Assembly: GCA_018066805.1 (NCBI GenBank) | Contig: JAGPVX010000038.1 | Coordinates: 1 to 64,000 of the forward strand | DNA length: 64,000 nucleotides | Reading direction: 5' to 3' | DNA from: Paraperlucidibaca sp. | GTDB lineage: Bacteria > Pseudomonadota > Gammaproteobacteria > Pseudomonadales > Moraxellaceae | The notes under the pieces: model-generated | Told to the model about the DNA's origin: nothing | Database searches by the model: none | What the model saw: the letters and a program-made list of their open reading frames with translations, nothing else | Made by a program: the position numbers and the translations under genes | Shown here: piece by piece, positions 11,871 to 21,167 of the stretch | Position numbering within the stretch: the stretch's first letter is position 1 | Layout: each line of letters begins with the position of its first letter

Positions 11871-12158
11871 ATGCAAATGACCATTAGTGGACACCACGTT
11901 GAACTCACCCATGCCCTCCGTGATTATGCCGAGTCTAAACTCGCGCGTATTGAGCGGCATTTTGACCATATCACCAGTATCGACGTCATTTTAAGTGTCG
12001 ATAAATTGGTGCAAAAAGCCGAAGCAGTGATTCGAACTTCAGGAGCAAAATTATTTGCTAACGCCCAGTCCGATGACCTCTACGCCGCCATTGATAAACT
12101 GTCGGATAAGCTCGACCGACAGGTAGTGCGCCATAAAGAGAAGCACGCATCACATTGA
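11871..12158 (+). CDS. hpf: ribosome hibernation promoting factor, short form
   Basis: HPF binds the ribosome in slow-growing cells and promotes the inactive 100S dimer. The ATG at 11871 was preferred to a longer in-frame reading from 11775 because GAGGAAA lies at 11858-11864 and the protein then begins MQMTISGHHVELTHALRDY, the family start. The product is 95 residues, a short HPF without the C-terminal dimerisation domain of long forms. It follows rpoN as usual, but the next gene is rapZ rather than ptsN. Confidence 0.96.
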   Translation: MQMTISGHHVELTHALRDYAESKLARIERHFDHITSIDVILSVDKLVQKAEAVIRTSGAKLFANAQSDDLYAAIDKLSDKLDRQVVRHKEKHASH

Positions 12159-12177
12159 TGCCACCGATTCACCTGCT

Positions 12178-12204
12178 AAATGCCCAGCCTCGCTGGGCAT
12201 TTTT
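12178..12204 (+). terminator. intrinsic terminator after hpf
   Basis: A perfect eight-base stem TGCCCAGC/GCTGGGCA with a CTC loop is followed by five T residues and lies 20 bases after the hpf stop. It should end the kds-lpt-rpoN-hpf transcript, so rapZ probably has its own promoter in the next 90 bases. Confidence 0.85.
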
Positions 12205-12297
12205 CATTACACAGTTTCATAAACTCTACGAATGCCTACTTGCCAATCATCGCGCCACAACCGAGGATAAGGCTCAGCAATTTAACTAGGTAGTAAA

Positions 12298-13170
12298 ATG
12301 AAACTGGTGATTGTGAGCGGACGCTCGGGCTCAGGAAAAACGACTGCGTTGCATCAACTGGAAGATCTCGGCTACTACTGCGTCGACAATCTTCCCGTTG
12401 CTCTCATCCCTGATCTCGTTGCTAACTTCGAAGACGACCAGAACAATGGCTCGATGCGCATAGCTGTTGGCATTGACGCACGCAATCGCAGCCAAGACTT
12501 AGCGCGCTATAGCGAAATTTGCCGCCGCCTCGCGGTGATAAATATACAGCCGCAAGTGGTTTACTTAGACGCTCGTGAAGATGTGCTGCTAGCGCGCTTT
12601 AGCTCTACGCGCCGCCGCCATCCCTTAAGCTCCGATGCTCGCTCGCTGGAAGAAGCTATTGCTTATGAGCGCGTACTGCTTGACCCCCTAGCCTCACACG
12701 CAGCACTGCAACTCGACACCACGACCTTATCGGTGCATGACCTACGCGAAAGCCTGCGCCGGCGTTTTGCCGACGCCAGCACTATGCAGAATAATATTTT
12801 ACTCACCTCATTTGGCTTTAAACACGGCGTACCACTCGATGCCGATCTCGTGTTTGATGTTCGCTGCCTACCCAACCCGCATTGGGAAATGACTTTGCGG
12901 CACTTAACCGGCCTAGACCTGCCCGTAGCAAAGTATTTGCAAGGAAAGCCTATTGTTGATGGCATGTTCAACGACATTTTTGCATTTATTAATAAGTGGT
13001 TACCGGAACTACAAGCCAATGATCGTAGCTATGTCACTGTCGCTATTGGCTGCACCGGCGGCCAACATCGCAGTGTTTATATGGTTGAACGACTGGCTCA
13101 AGCCTTGACAGCGACCCTAGGAAAACTCCAAGTTAGACATCGAGAGCTACATCGGCCAGGACCGCTTTAA
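12298..13170 (+). CDS. rapZ: RNase adapter protein RapZ
   Basis: RapZ is an RNA-binding protein. In enteric bacteria it guides RNase E to the small RNA GlmZ and so controls GlcN6P synthase; its role in this organism is not shown. The 290-residue protein has an N-terminal Walker A GRSGSGKT (8-15), the DNLPVALIP segment and the conserved C-terminal IGCTGGQHRSVYMVE region. It overlaps the NPr gene by one base. The adjacent C-terminal HRELHRPGPL tail is slightly variable. Confidence 0.96.
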   Translation: MKLVIVSGRSGSGKTTALHQLEDLGYYCVDNLPVALIPDLVANFEDDQNNGSMRIAVGIDARNRSQDLARYSEICRRLAVINIQPQVVYLDAREDVLLARFSSTRRRHPLSSDARSLEEAIAYERVLLDPLASHAALQLDTTTLSVHDLRESLRRRFADASTMQNNILLTSFGFKHGVPLDADLVFDVRCLPNPHWEMTLRHLTGLDLPVAKYLQGKPIVDGMFNDIFAFINKWLPELQANDRSYVTVAIGCTGGQHRSVYMVERLAQALTATLGKLQVRHRELHRPGPL

Positions 13171-13445
13171 TGGCGAAACACGCAGCAGATATCGACATCG
13201 TTAATAGACTTGGCTTACATGCTCGGGCATCGGCCAAGCTCGTGGAAACCGCCTCGCGCTTTCAATCCTCTATACGTATTGGGCGTGGTGAGCGCTTAGT
13301 TGATGCACGCAGCATCATGGCATTGCTGATGTTAGGTGCTGGTCAGGGCAGCCGTTTACGCCTTGAAGTTGATGGCGATGACGCCGACTCGGCCTATACA
13401 GCGGTAACAACACTCATCGCCGACAGGTTTGGCGAGGCAGAATAG
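13170..13445 (+). CDS. ptsO: phosphocarrier protein NPr
   Basis: NPr is the HPr-like phosphocarrier of the nitrogen PTS; it receives phosphate from EI-Ntr and passes it to EIIA-Ntr. The 91-residue protein has the active-site motif GLHARAS with the phosphorylated histidine at residue 17 and the SIMALLMLGAGQG region around the usual serine-46 site. Its start shares one base with the rapZ stop. The partner gene ptsN would normally stand two genes upstream but is missing from this locus. Confidence 0.96.
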   Translation: MAKHAADIDIVNRLGLHARASAKLVETASRFQSSIRIGRGERLVDARSIMALLMLGAGQGSRLRLEVDGDDADSAYTAVTTLIADRFGEAE

Positions 13446-13488
13446 GCTATCATCGCCGCTGCCATTGCTATCCCCTGCTGGAGCTCCG

Positions 13489-14055
13489 ATGAGTTTGCGT
13501 AACCTGCCCGAAGAAGATGATGAATTTTTCATCAGTAGAGCCGATAAAAAACGATCGGTCGATAGGTTACAAGCCTTAGGCGAGCGTCTCGCTGAGCTCA
13601 GTGATAGGCAACTCAAACAATTGCCTATCGATGACATGCTGCTGAAAGCATTTCTTGATATGAAGAAGATCAAGGCGAATGAAGCCTTGCGGCGCCATAA
13701 GCAATATATTGGCAAGCTCATGCGTCATGCCGATGAAGCAGCGCTTTTGGCCGCCATGCATCCATTGAAAAACCCTGCACTGCAACGCCAGCTAGATCTG
13801 ATTCAAGAGCGCCTAATACAACAGGGTGACGCCTATATTGGTGAGGTTTTGTCGCGGTTTCCCGCGGCCGATCGCCACACATTGCGCCAATATGTTCGCC
13901 AAGCTCAGCAGGAATTTACCAAGCTAAAAACAGCTAAGGACTCGGCTAATGCTAACGGCCAAGCCGACGTGGCAGCAGATGAGGCTGAGCAACCAACCCC
14001 AGCGCAGCATAGGCTTTGGCTGCATCTGCGTGAATTAGCCGCGATTAATAGCTAG
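13489..14055 (+). CDS. yjgA: DUF615 ribosome-associated protein YjgA (DarP)
   Basis: YjgA/DarP is a small basic, helical protein that associates with the large ribosomal subunit during late assembly. The ATG at 13489 follows GGAG at 13480-13483 and gives 188 residues, close to the E. coli length; an in-frame reading from 13429 would add a non-family leader. Conserved pieces are SRADKKRSVDRLQALGERL and the RHKQYIGKLMR segment. In related genomes it stands beside tldD and pmbA, neither of which is here. Confidence 0.94.
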   Translation: MSLRNLPEEDDEFFISRADKKRSVDRLQALGERLAELSDRQLKQLPIDDMLLKAFLDMKKIKANEALRRHKQYIGKLMRHADEAALLAAMHPLKNPALQRQLDLIQERLIQQGDAYIGEVLSRFPAADRHTLRQYVRQAQQEFTKLKTAKDSANANGQADVAADEAEQPTPAQHRLWLHLRELAAINS

Positions 14056-14077
14056 TTTTTACGCACAGCGGCAGCAG

Positions 14078-14896
14078 CTAATCGAGGCGATGCGCTTCTA
14101 CCGGCATCTGCTCACGCCAAACTTGCTGCTGCTCGCAATCAAACTCTGCAATCACCAATGCTGGCTGCGAGGTCATCGTACGCTCAGCCAGCACCTGCCC
14201 CCATGCATCAATGATTTGGCTATGGCCCCACGTCTGCCTTGTGACACTGTGCTGCCCGCCCTGCCCCGCACCAATGAACATGCATTGATTTTCAATAGCG
14301 CGAGCACGCAGTAATACCTGCCAATGTGCCTCACCAGTCTTAGCAGTAAATGCAGCGGGCACGGCGAATATATCTGCACCTGCTTGGCGTAAGGCACGTG
14401 CCTGCTCGGGAAAGCGTAGGTCGTAGCATGTCAGCACACCCAACTGCCCCCACGGTGTTGCTAGCAGATTTATTTCAGTGCCAGGCTCATAGCGAGCGGA
14501 TTCTCGATAAGCTCCTTGAGCATCGCCGACCTGAGCATCAAATAGATGTCGCTTGTCATAGCGGCCGACCAAGTTGCCTGAAGCGTCGAACAATAAGCAG
14601 GCGCTGCGCACACGGCCATTGGGCACGGCGCTGCCATCGGGGCGATAAGGTAGTGGCACAGTGCCCGCCAATAACCACAGGTCATTGGCGCGAGCTTGCT
14701 CAGCAAACCACGTTAGCCACTGGGCATGATGCTGCGCGGCCAGACCGGCGGCATCGGGGCCAAAAACTAAGCAGTTTTCTGGCAATACCAATAGGTCGAC
14801 ACCTTGCTCTCGAGCCGATGTCATACCGTCGGCAATAGCTCGCTGATTAGCAGAAATGTCGTCGCCGCTGCAAAGCTCAAGTGCTGCCACGCGCAT
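14078..14896 (-). CDS. carbon-nitrogen hydrolase, Nit1/deaminated-glutathione amidase type
   Basis: This 272-residue nitrilase-superfamily enzyme has the complete catalytic triad: Glu in LPENC (E40), Lys in YDKRHLFD (K115) and Cys in LTCYDLRFPE (C157). The YDKRHLFD and YDLRFPE motifs are those of Nit1-type omega-amidases that repair deaminated glutathione. The exact substrate is inferred. It starts five bases after yhdP and is the last gene of the mreB-to-nitrilase run. It converges with yjgA across 22 bases. Confidence 0.92.
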   Translation of the reverse strand: MRVAALELCSGDDISANQRAIADGMTSAREQGVDLLVLPENCLVFGPDAAGLAAQHHAQWLTWFAEQARANDLWLLAGTVPLPYRPDGSAVPNGRVRSACLLFDASGNLVGRYDKRHLFDAQVGDAQGAYRESARYEPGTEINLLATPWGQLGVLTCYDLRFPEQARALRQAGADIFAVPAAFTAKTGEAHWQVLLRARAIENQCMFIGAGQGGQHSVTRQTWGHSQIIDAWGQVLAERTMTSQPALVIAEFDCEQQQVWREQMPVEAHRLD

Positions 14897-14901
14897 AGTG
14901 C

Positions 14902-17900
14902 TTACTCCTGTGCCTTGCTCTCATTAGCAGAAGCGGCATTTGCGTCCTTAGCTTTAGCGCTAGACTTTAGCTCTTCTGGCTTCACGATAGCCTCATCATT
15001 GATGCGTAAGTCATCCCATGTGCCGGTCACGTGGTAACGAATCGACGTAAGCCGTGCGAGCTGCTTATCGAGTAATAAATCTGCTGCAACCAAAGCGCCG
15101 CCGACAATCGGGCCGGCTAGAAAGCCAGCAACGACAGGCAACGCACTGCTCACAGGAACATCCACACGCAAACGCTGGTCTACTTCGTGTGTGATCAGAT
15201 TCACGCTGCCCCGCCCCTGCATGCTCACTGAAGGGCCATCAAGGTCTAGATTGGCTGGCAAGAGCACGCCACGATTAAGCTCTCCGGCGAGTTTAATCTC
15301 ATCAAAACTAAGGCCTTTGCGCGTGACATCGGAGAAGTCAAAACGTAATCGACGCATGAGATTGCTGGCGTTTACTAGGCCAAAAACGCGTGCCAGTGGG
15401 TTTATACGATCAATGCCGATTAAGCGTCCGGACTTAAAGTTCGCGCTAAATTTGCCATTTAGTTGTGCCAATGAGAAGTCGCTGGGGTCGCCGGGCCAAG
15501 CTAGCTCAGCATTAAGCTGGCCGCTGCGTGACTCCAAGCCGCCGCTAAGGCCTAGCTGCGTAAATAGTGCCGCACTGGCGCGAGTATCGACCTGTCCCGA
15601 CAGCTGAGTGCTAGCGCGTGGGCCTGTGCGCCAGCTCAACTTGCCATTGAAGTCTGCGTTGGGCTGGCTTAGGCGCAAGGGCTCGACCAACCAACCTGTG
15701 GCTTGCGGCTTAACACGAGCTTCCACATGCGTCGACGGCCATTTTGGCAAGGCCGATGGCTGTATATTATCGGCGGAAATAATCCAGTCTGCTTCTTCAC
15801 GCACCAAGCTCAAGCGGACTGGGCCAAGATTTTCTTCGCCAGCCATCAGTGCCTTAGTTTGTAAGTTTAAGCGCTGAAATGTCGGCATCGCTTGCACTAG
15901 CTTTTGGCTCACCGATTTAGTCGGTGCCTTAGCTACAAATGCACGCCAATCATTGAGCTGCAAGTTATCAACACTCGCCTCAATGCCAATGCCCGCGCGC
16001 TCATTCCATGCCAAACCTGGCAGCCCAACACGCACCAGTAATTGCTTGAGCTGTTTATTTCGCCAGGTTAAGCCAACTTGAGCCATGCCATCGATGGTCG
16101 CTCGCGCCAACTGCTTGCCTGGGCCGATTTTACCTTGATAAACCAATTCCGCGGCCTGAGAAGCTGGCTTAGCCAATGGTGCAGGAAGCTTAATCGCCAT
16201 ACCCTTCAAGTTACTACTGATACGCAGGCCCACTGCTCCCGCGTGCGAAATAGGAATGTCGACATTAACCAGTGCCGATGTACGGCCATCAATATAGGCT
16301 GTTAAATCAGTACCTAGCCAGCGACTAAGCGATACCGCAGTAATGGGCGCGTTAACTTTTATCGCCTGCGAGCGCCACTGGCTACCACGCTTATCGCCTG
16401 ATAACTCTACTTGTGCGGCCTCATTCCAGAGCTTGCCGGAGAGCTGCCCATTTAGGCCTGCACTTTCATCAAACGTTATTGCGCCGCTAACATTTGTCAG
16501 CTGCACGGGGCTATCGGCCAAGCCCACTTCGGCTTGCTCTACTGTGGCGCTAACCTTGATTAAAGGCTGATGCGTGGCGAAGGGAATCGTCAGCTGCAAA
16601 TTAGCTTTTGCAGGACCGCGCATGAGCAGCAGGTTGGCAACTTCGGCGGTCTTTGTTTTCAGCGGCGACTCAGCCAATAAGCGGTCGAGATCACTTAAAT
16701 CCAAAGCCAAGTCGGCATCGACACTTAATACGGGCTTATGTAGTTCAGGAATGCTCGCCACGGCGCGTGAAATAGTGCCATCCATCACCCGGCCAGCATT
16801 AACGCTAACGCTTAGGTCACGACCGCGAATATCCACTTGGCCATTCAGCTGGCTCAATGCAGGCCAGCCCGGCACATAGTCAAGCGAAGCATTGGCCAGC
16901 TTTAATGACATATCGAGTTGGCCGGCGTCGGGGCTATCACGGCGTAGCGCACCGCTATAGGCGAACGTGCCACTAGGAACTTGGCCGGCCGTTAGTGCGC
17001 TCCGCAACCAAGCCAATGTGTGATCTCCGGCAGAATGCCACGGCACATAGCGCCAAGCGCTAGCAACCTGACCATCATAAAGCCCAGCTAATAAGTCGAG
17101 GCGGCCGGCACCGGGATCGTTAATCGGCAGCTGCAGCGCTAGCTGTACGCGCGCTTTGGCATCGGCGTTGTCCAGCGCGAGCACGCCAGTATCGATATGC
17201 CATTGGTCTTGTTGGCGATACCAGCGCACGCCACCGCGCAGCATATTGGCGGCAATGGGTTCGCGAAATACTTCTGGCGCATTAATAGAGGCGCGGCGTG
17301 TATCCAAATAGGCTAAGCCTTGGTCTGCGCTAGCCTGCAGCCAGCCGGCCATATTGCTCACGCCCGGCAAGGCTTTATAGGCTTGCCAGCTCAGAGCTTT
17401 GAACTCGGCATTGGCAGCGCTGAGCGCCCACTGCTCATCACGGCGTACGGCTTGAATATGCACACGCGGCAGATAGCCCGTGGGGTTTAGCTTCTGCAGC
17501 ATGGGCGCAAGTGACGCAGGGATCAGCTCCTCGCGCTTCACTAGCGTATAAGCATCGGCAAGCGATAAGCCTGCCAGGGCGACATTCAATGCGTCAGGCT
17601 GCCAGGCTAGATGGCCACGCTGCATAGGAATCGCTAAGCCATCAAGCTTGCCTTGGGTATTGCTAAAGGCTAGATGACCGCGAGCAAGCTCGCCTTGCAC
17701 CATAAAAACGCCATGTAAATCACTCAGCACATAAGATTTAGCATCGGGCCAGCGAGCTCGCATAGAAACATTTTTCACGGAGACTGTTGCTTGCTCAGGC
17801 TTATCGCCCTGACCAGATAGCCATAGTTCGCCGTGGCCTTCCTGCAAATCAAGCTGCCAGCCCTCGGGCAATAAAGCCACCCATGGCTGCCAATCGCTCA

Positions 17901-18612
17901 AGTTTTGAATATTTAAATACAGCTGCCAAGGTACGGTTTGCCAAGCCAATGGGTCGCCTTCGAGGCGAATAATACCGCGCTGGATATCGCTTTTATCCTG
18001 CAGCTTAAACTGCACTTGTGCACGATAGTCATCGCCGTGGCTGTATTGGCTGATAGTTAAGTCGTGTATGCCCTGCTTGATTTGATTCGGTGCCTGCCAA
18101 GCCAAAGCGCTATTGCTCAGTGCGATACTAGGTTGCGCCACTAGCCAACGCAGACTGTCACGTGCGCGCTCAGGATGCGATGAGCCAAGCCCACTGAGCT
18201 CTAAAACACGAATGCCGCCTTCAGGGTTAGGCGCAAGCGTCAGTGATAAGCCATCGATTTCAGTCCGCAAGCGCGGCGATAAATCACGCAGTGTCGCCCA
18301 CCAATCTGGCTCAGTGCTCAAGCCTGGAATAGTCAGCAAAGTATCTGTCGGTGCACTAGGGTCGGCCAGCGCAATATTAGTGGCTATCAGTCGTGGCGTA
18401 AGGCCATGCCAGCTCGCGCTGACACTGCCTAAGCGAATCGACAGCCCTGTTTTTTCAGATAATAAGCGCTCAATGGCCGGCTTTTGCTCGCTCACCAGCG
18501 GGACCAGTTCGCGCCCCAAACCGACCACCACGGCGAGAGGAATTAGCACCAAGGCCATCAGCCATAAGACGCTATGAAAACTGCGATTAACCGCGCTGCG
18601 CGCTGAGCTCAT
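14902..18612 (-). CDS. yhdP: AsmA-like envelope protein YhdP
   Basis: At 1236 residues this is the largest gene in the window. YhdP is an inner-membrane-anchored AsmA-like protein that, with TamB and YdbH in E. coli, supports phospholipid delivery to the outer membrane. The N-terminus has one membrane helix (about residues 14-30). The rest is a long, beta-rich periplasmic region ending in the DUF3971/AsmA-like segment containing INPLARVFGLVN and a glycine-rich hydrophobic patch, then a polar Ala/Lys/Glu tail. It follows rng by 12 bases. Confidence 0.95.
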   Translation of the reverse strand: MSSARSAVNRSFHSVLWLMALVLIPLAVVVGLGRELVPLVSEQKPAIERLLSEKTGLSIRLGSVSASWHGLTPRLIATNIALADPSAPTDTLLTIPGLSTEPDWWATLRDLSPRLRTEIDGLSLTLAPNPEGGIRVLELSGLGSSHPERARDSLRWLVAQPSIALSNSALAWQAPNQIKQGIHDLTISQYSHGDDYRAQVQFKLQDKSDIQRGIIRLEGDPLAWQTVPWQLYLNIQNLSDWQPWVALLPEGWQLDLQEGHGELWLSGQGDKPEQATVSVKNVSMRARWPDAKSYVLSDLHGVFMVQGELARGHLAFSNTQGKLDGLAIPMQRGHLAWQPDALNVALAGLSLADAYTLVKREELIPASLAPMLQKLNPTGYLPRVHIQAVRRDEQWALSAANAEFKALSWQAYKALPGVSNMAGWLQASADQGLAYLDTRRASINAPEVFREPIAANMLRGGVRWYRQQDQWHIDTGVLALDNADAKARVQLALQLPINDPGAGRLDLLAGLYDGQVASAWRYVPWHSAGDHTLAWLRSALTAGQVPSGTFAYSGALRRDSPDAGQLDMSLKLANASLDYVPGWPALSQLNGQVDIRGRDLSVSVNAGRVMDGTISRAVASIPELHKPVLSVDADLALDLSDLDRLLAESPLKTKTAEVANLLLMRGPAKANLQLTIPFATHQPLIKVSATVEQAEVGLADSPVQLTNVSGAITFDESAGLNGQLSGKLWNEAAQVELSGDKRGSQWRSQAIKVNAPITAVSLSRWLGTDLTAYIDGRTSALVNVDIPISHAGAVGLRISSNLKGMAIKLPAPLAKPASQAAELVYQGKIGPGKQLARATIDGMAQVGLTWRNKQLKQLLVRVGLPGLAWNERAGIGIEASVDNLQLNDWRAFVAKAPTKSVSQKLVQAMPTFQRLNLQTKALMAGEENLGPVRLSLVREEADWIISADNIQPSALPKWPSTHVEARVKPQATGWLVEPLRLSQPNADFNGKLSWRTGPRASTQLSGQVDTRASAALFTQLGLSGGLESRSGQLNAELAWPGDPSDFSLAQLNGKFSANFKSGRLIGIDRINPLARVFGLVNASNLMRRLRFDFSDVTRKGLSFDEIKLAGELNRGVLLPANLDLDGPSVSMQGRGSVNLITHEVDQRLRVDVPVSSALPVVAGFLAGPIVGGALVAADLLLDKQLARLTSIRYHVTGTWDDLRINDEAIVKPEELKSSAKAKDANAASANESKAQE

Positions 18613-18624
18613 CAGTGAACTCGC

Positions 18625-20103
18625 TTAGAGCAAAACCACATCGTATTGCTCCTGACTGTAACTAGTCTCTACTTGAATGCGTATTGGCTTGCCAATAAAC
18701 GCTTCCAAGTCAGCTACGGCTGACGACTCTTCACCCAATAGACGATCTATTACGCGCTGGCTGGCAACTATCGAATAGCCATTGGCAGCATCATACGCGC
18801 GCGCTTCACGCAATAACTCACGGAAGATTTCAAAACAGACAGTTTCGGCAGTTTTCACTGTGCCACGACCAGCGCAACTGGGACAGCCTTCACACAAAAT
18901 ATGCTCGAGCGAGTCGCGTGTGCGCTTACGCGTCATCTCCACCAAACCTAGCGATGACACCTGTGTGATATGTGTTTTAGCATGGTCTCTGGCGAGCATT
19001 TTCTCCAACGAACGCAGCACTTGCGCGCGATGCTCATCTTCCTGCATATCGATAAAATCGAGGATGATGATACCGCCTAAGTTGCGTAATCTAAGTTGCC
19101 GAGCAATCGCGTGCGTGGCTTCAAGATTAGTTTTGAACACCGTGTCTTCTAGGTTACGCGTGCCAACATAGGAGCCAGTATTGACGTCGACCGTGCTCAT
19201 CGCCTCGGTCTGATCGATAATCAAATAGCCGCCAGACTTTAAATGAACCTTGCGCTCCAAGGCCTTCTGCAAATCATCTTCGACATTGTAAAGATCAAAT
19301 AACGGGCGCTCACCTTGATAATGCTCAATTCGCGCCTCACAACCTGGGACGAACTCACGAGCAAAGATCAATGCACGCTGAAAAGTTTCGCGCGAATCGA
19401 TGAATATTTTTTGCACTTCAGGGCCAACCAAGTCACGCAAAGTACGCAATGCCAAAGGCAGCTCTTCGCTGATACAGGCCGGCCCAGAAACCACTAAAGT
19501 TTGCTGTTGAATATGCCGCCAGAGCTTGAGCAAAAACGCCATGTCGTGACGCAGCTCAGCATCATCTACTCCTTCAGCCACCGTGCGGACAATAAAGCCG
19601 CCACCGAGCTCGGCGGCCATCTCTTCAGACAAACCGCGCACCATGGTCTTTAGGCGATCACGCTCAGGCTCATCGTCGATTTTTTGCGAAATACCAAGCT
19701 GATCGCTGTATGGCATATAAACCAAATAGCGCGCGGGAATAGACAGATCCATGGTCAGGCGTGCGCCTTTACTACCCATCATGTCTTTCATCACTTGCAC
19801 AGTGATGCTTTGGCCTTCGTGTAAGGCAGAAATGGTTTCAGGCCGCTCGCGATCGGCGCCTAGGCGCACTTCATTGACATGGATAAAGCCGGTGCGGCTT
19901 AAGCCAATTTCAATAAATGCCGCTTGCATGCCAGGCAGCACGCGAACGACTTTGCCGCGATAAATATTACCAACATGGCCGCGATGCGCAGCACGCTCGA
20001 TATAAAGCTCTTGCACGACGCCATTTTCGATCAGGGCGACCCGTGACTCCATCGGCGTCACATTAATCAAAACCTCATCGGTATTGGGGCCGCGCATGAC
20101 CAT
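18625..20103 (-). CDS. rng: ribonuclease G
   Basis: RNase G is a single-strand-specific endoribonuclease that matures the 16S rRNA 5' end and decays some mRNAs. The 492-residue protein has an N-terminal S1 domain (about residues 35-130) with GNIYRGKVVRVLPGMQAAFI, the catalytic region with TVDVNTG and GGIIILDFIDM, and the CEGCPSCAGRG zinc-link motif near residue 405. It lacks the long C-terminal scaffold of RNase E. It begins three bases after maf. Confidence 0.97.
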   Translation of the reverse strand: MVMRGPNTDEVLINVTPMESRVALIENGVVQELYIERAAHRGHVGNIYRGKVVRVLPGMQAAFIEIGLSRTGFIHVNEVRLGADRERPETISALHEGQSITVQVMKDMMGSKGARLTMDLSIPARYLVYMPYSDQLGISQKIDDEPERDRLKTMVRGLSEEMAAELGGGFIVRTVAEGVDDAELRHDMAFLLKLWRHIQQQTLVVSGPACISEELPLALRTLRDLVGPEVQKIFIDSRETFQRALIFAREFVPGCEARIEHYQGERPLFDLYNVEDDLQKALERKVHLKSGGYLIIDQTEAMSTVDVNTGSYVGTRNLEDTVFKTNLEATHAIARQLRLRNLGGIIILDFIDMQEDEHRAQVLRSLEKMLARDHAKTHITQVSSLGLVEMTRKRTRDSLEHILCEGCPSCAGRGTVKTAETVCFEIFRELLREARAYDAANGYSIVASQRVIDRLLGEESSAVADLEAFIGKPIRIQVETSYSQEQYDVVLL

Positions 20104-20106
20104 GTT

Positions 20107-20694
20107 TTATTCCCAGAGTGGATAATTAGCGCGTCGCAATAAAGCGACAGTCTCCGCTAAAGGTAGGCCGACGACATTAGTATAGCTGCCGTGCAAAGAC
20201 TTCACATATTGTGCGGCTCGGCCCTGAACGGCGTAGGCACCGGCTTTATCTTTTGGTTCATCGCTATTCCAATAGGCCAATTGATCAGCCTCAGGAATGA
20301 GTAAAAACTCGACCCGAGTACTTACTACCTCAACCTCGATATGATCGCCATGTATGACCGCTATGCCGGTATAAACACAATGATCAGGTGATGGCAGCAG
20401 AGCCCAAATACGCTGTGCATCGGCAAATGAAGTTGGCTTGCCAAGTATCTGCCCACCCGCTACCACGGTTGTATCGGCAGCGACAACCCAGGCCTCAGCA
20501 TCGTCTGCTCGCGTTTGCCCAGCCTGCGCTTTGGCTAAGGCTAAGCGCCGCACATAAGCCTCAGGTGCCTCACCCTCAAGCACTGACTCATCGACATCCA
20601 CCGGCAACACGGCTGGCATTAAGTGTATCTGACGTAGCAACGCCAAGCGCCGAGGCGACGAAGAGGCCAACAATAAACGCGGCGAACGACTCAT
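20107..20694 (-). CDS. maf: Maf-family nucleotide pyrophosphatase
   Basis: Maf proteins hydrolyse non-canonical or modified nucleoside triphosphates in the cytoplasm. The 195-residue protein starts MSRSPRLLLASSSPRR, the canonical Maf opening, and has VDVDES, ADTTVV and the DKAGAYAVQGRAA segment. The ATG at 20694 overlaps the mreD stop as ATGA and is preferred to an upstream TTG. The DKAGAYAVQG signature points to the YhdE/dTTPase-UTPase subgroup, although subgroup assignment by eye is tentative. Confidence 0.95.
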   Translation of the reverse strand: MSRSPRLLLASSSPRRLALLRQIHLMPAVLPVDVDESVLEGEAPEAYVRRLALAKAQAGQTRADDAEAWVVAADTTVVAGGQILGKPTSFADAQRIWALLPSPDHCVYTGIAVIHGDHIEVEVVSTRVEFLLIPEADQLAYWNSDEPKDKAGAYAVQGRAAQYVKSLHGSYTNVVGLPLAETVALLRRANYPLWE

Positions 20695-21167
20695 GTACGC
20701 TGACTCCAACGTTTAAGCAGTAATAAAATAGTGGGCCACATCATGGCGCTGGACAGAACCGGCAAGAAAAAGATCGTCGGGTCTGGCATCAGGTTTTGCA
20801 GCGTTAACAAGACGAAATGTATTACTCGGCTAACCAAGATAAGGCTAAGAACCAATAATGTCGTTTGGCGCACTGAAAATATCCCAGACCAACGCTGAGT
20901 CGCGCGCGCCAGCTGAATCACAACTACTGAAGATAGACCATAAAAGCCCAGCGGCGTAGCCAACAGCACATCTAAAATGACGCCTAAAATCAGCGCTATC
21001 CAAATCCCAACCCATTGCGGCGCATGCATACCCCAAAAGATCAAAATCAAAGTTAGCCACTCTGGGCGCCAAGGATTTAGCTCTGAGGACAAAGGCAAAA
21101 TACTGAGTAATAGCGCAGCTATAACGCTAAGCAAAATCCCAAGGAAGGGATTATGGTGACGGAGCAT
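20691..21167 (-). CDS. mreD: rod shape-determining protein MreD
   Basis: MreD is an inner-membrane subunit of the elongasome that works with MreC, MreB, RodA and PBP2. The 158-residue protein has about five hydrophobic segments and the family pattern PEWLTLILIFWG and LGVILDVLLATPLGFYGL. Its ATG lies 17 bases inside the 3' end of mreC, and its stop overlaps the maf start. Confidence 0.95.
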   Translation of the reverse strand: MLRHHNPFLGILLSVIAALLLSILPLSSELNPWRPEWLTLILIFWGMHAPQWVGIWIALILGVILDVLLATPLGFYGLSSVVVIQLARATQRWSGIFSVRQTTLLVLSLILVSRVIHFVLLTLQNLMPDPTIFFLPVLSSAMMWPTILLLLKRWSQRT

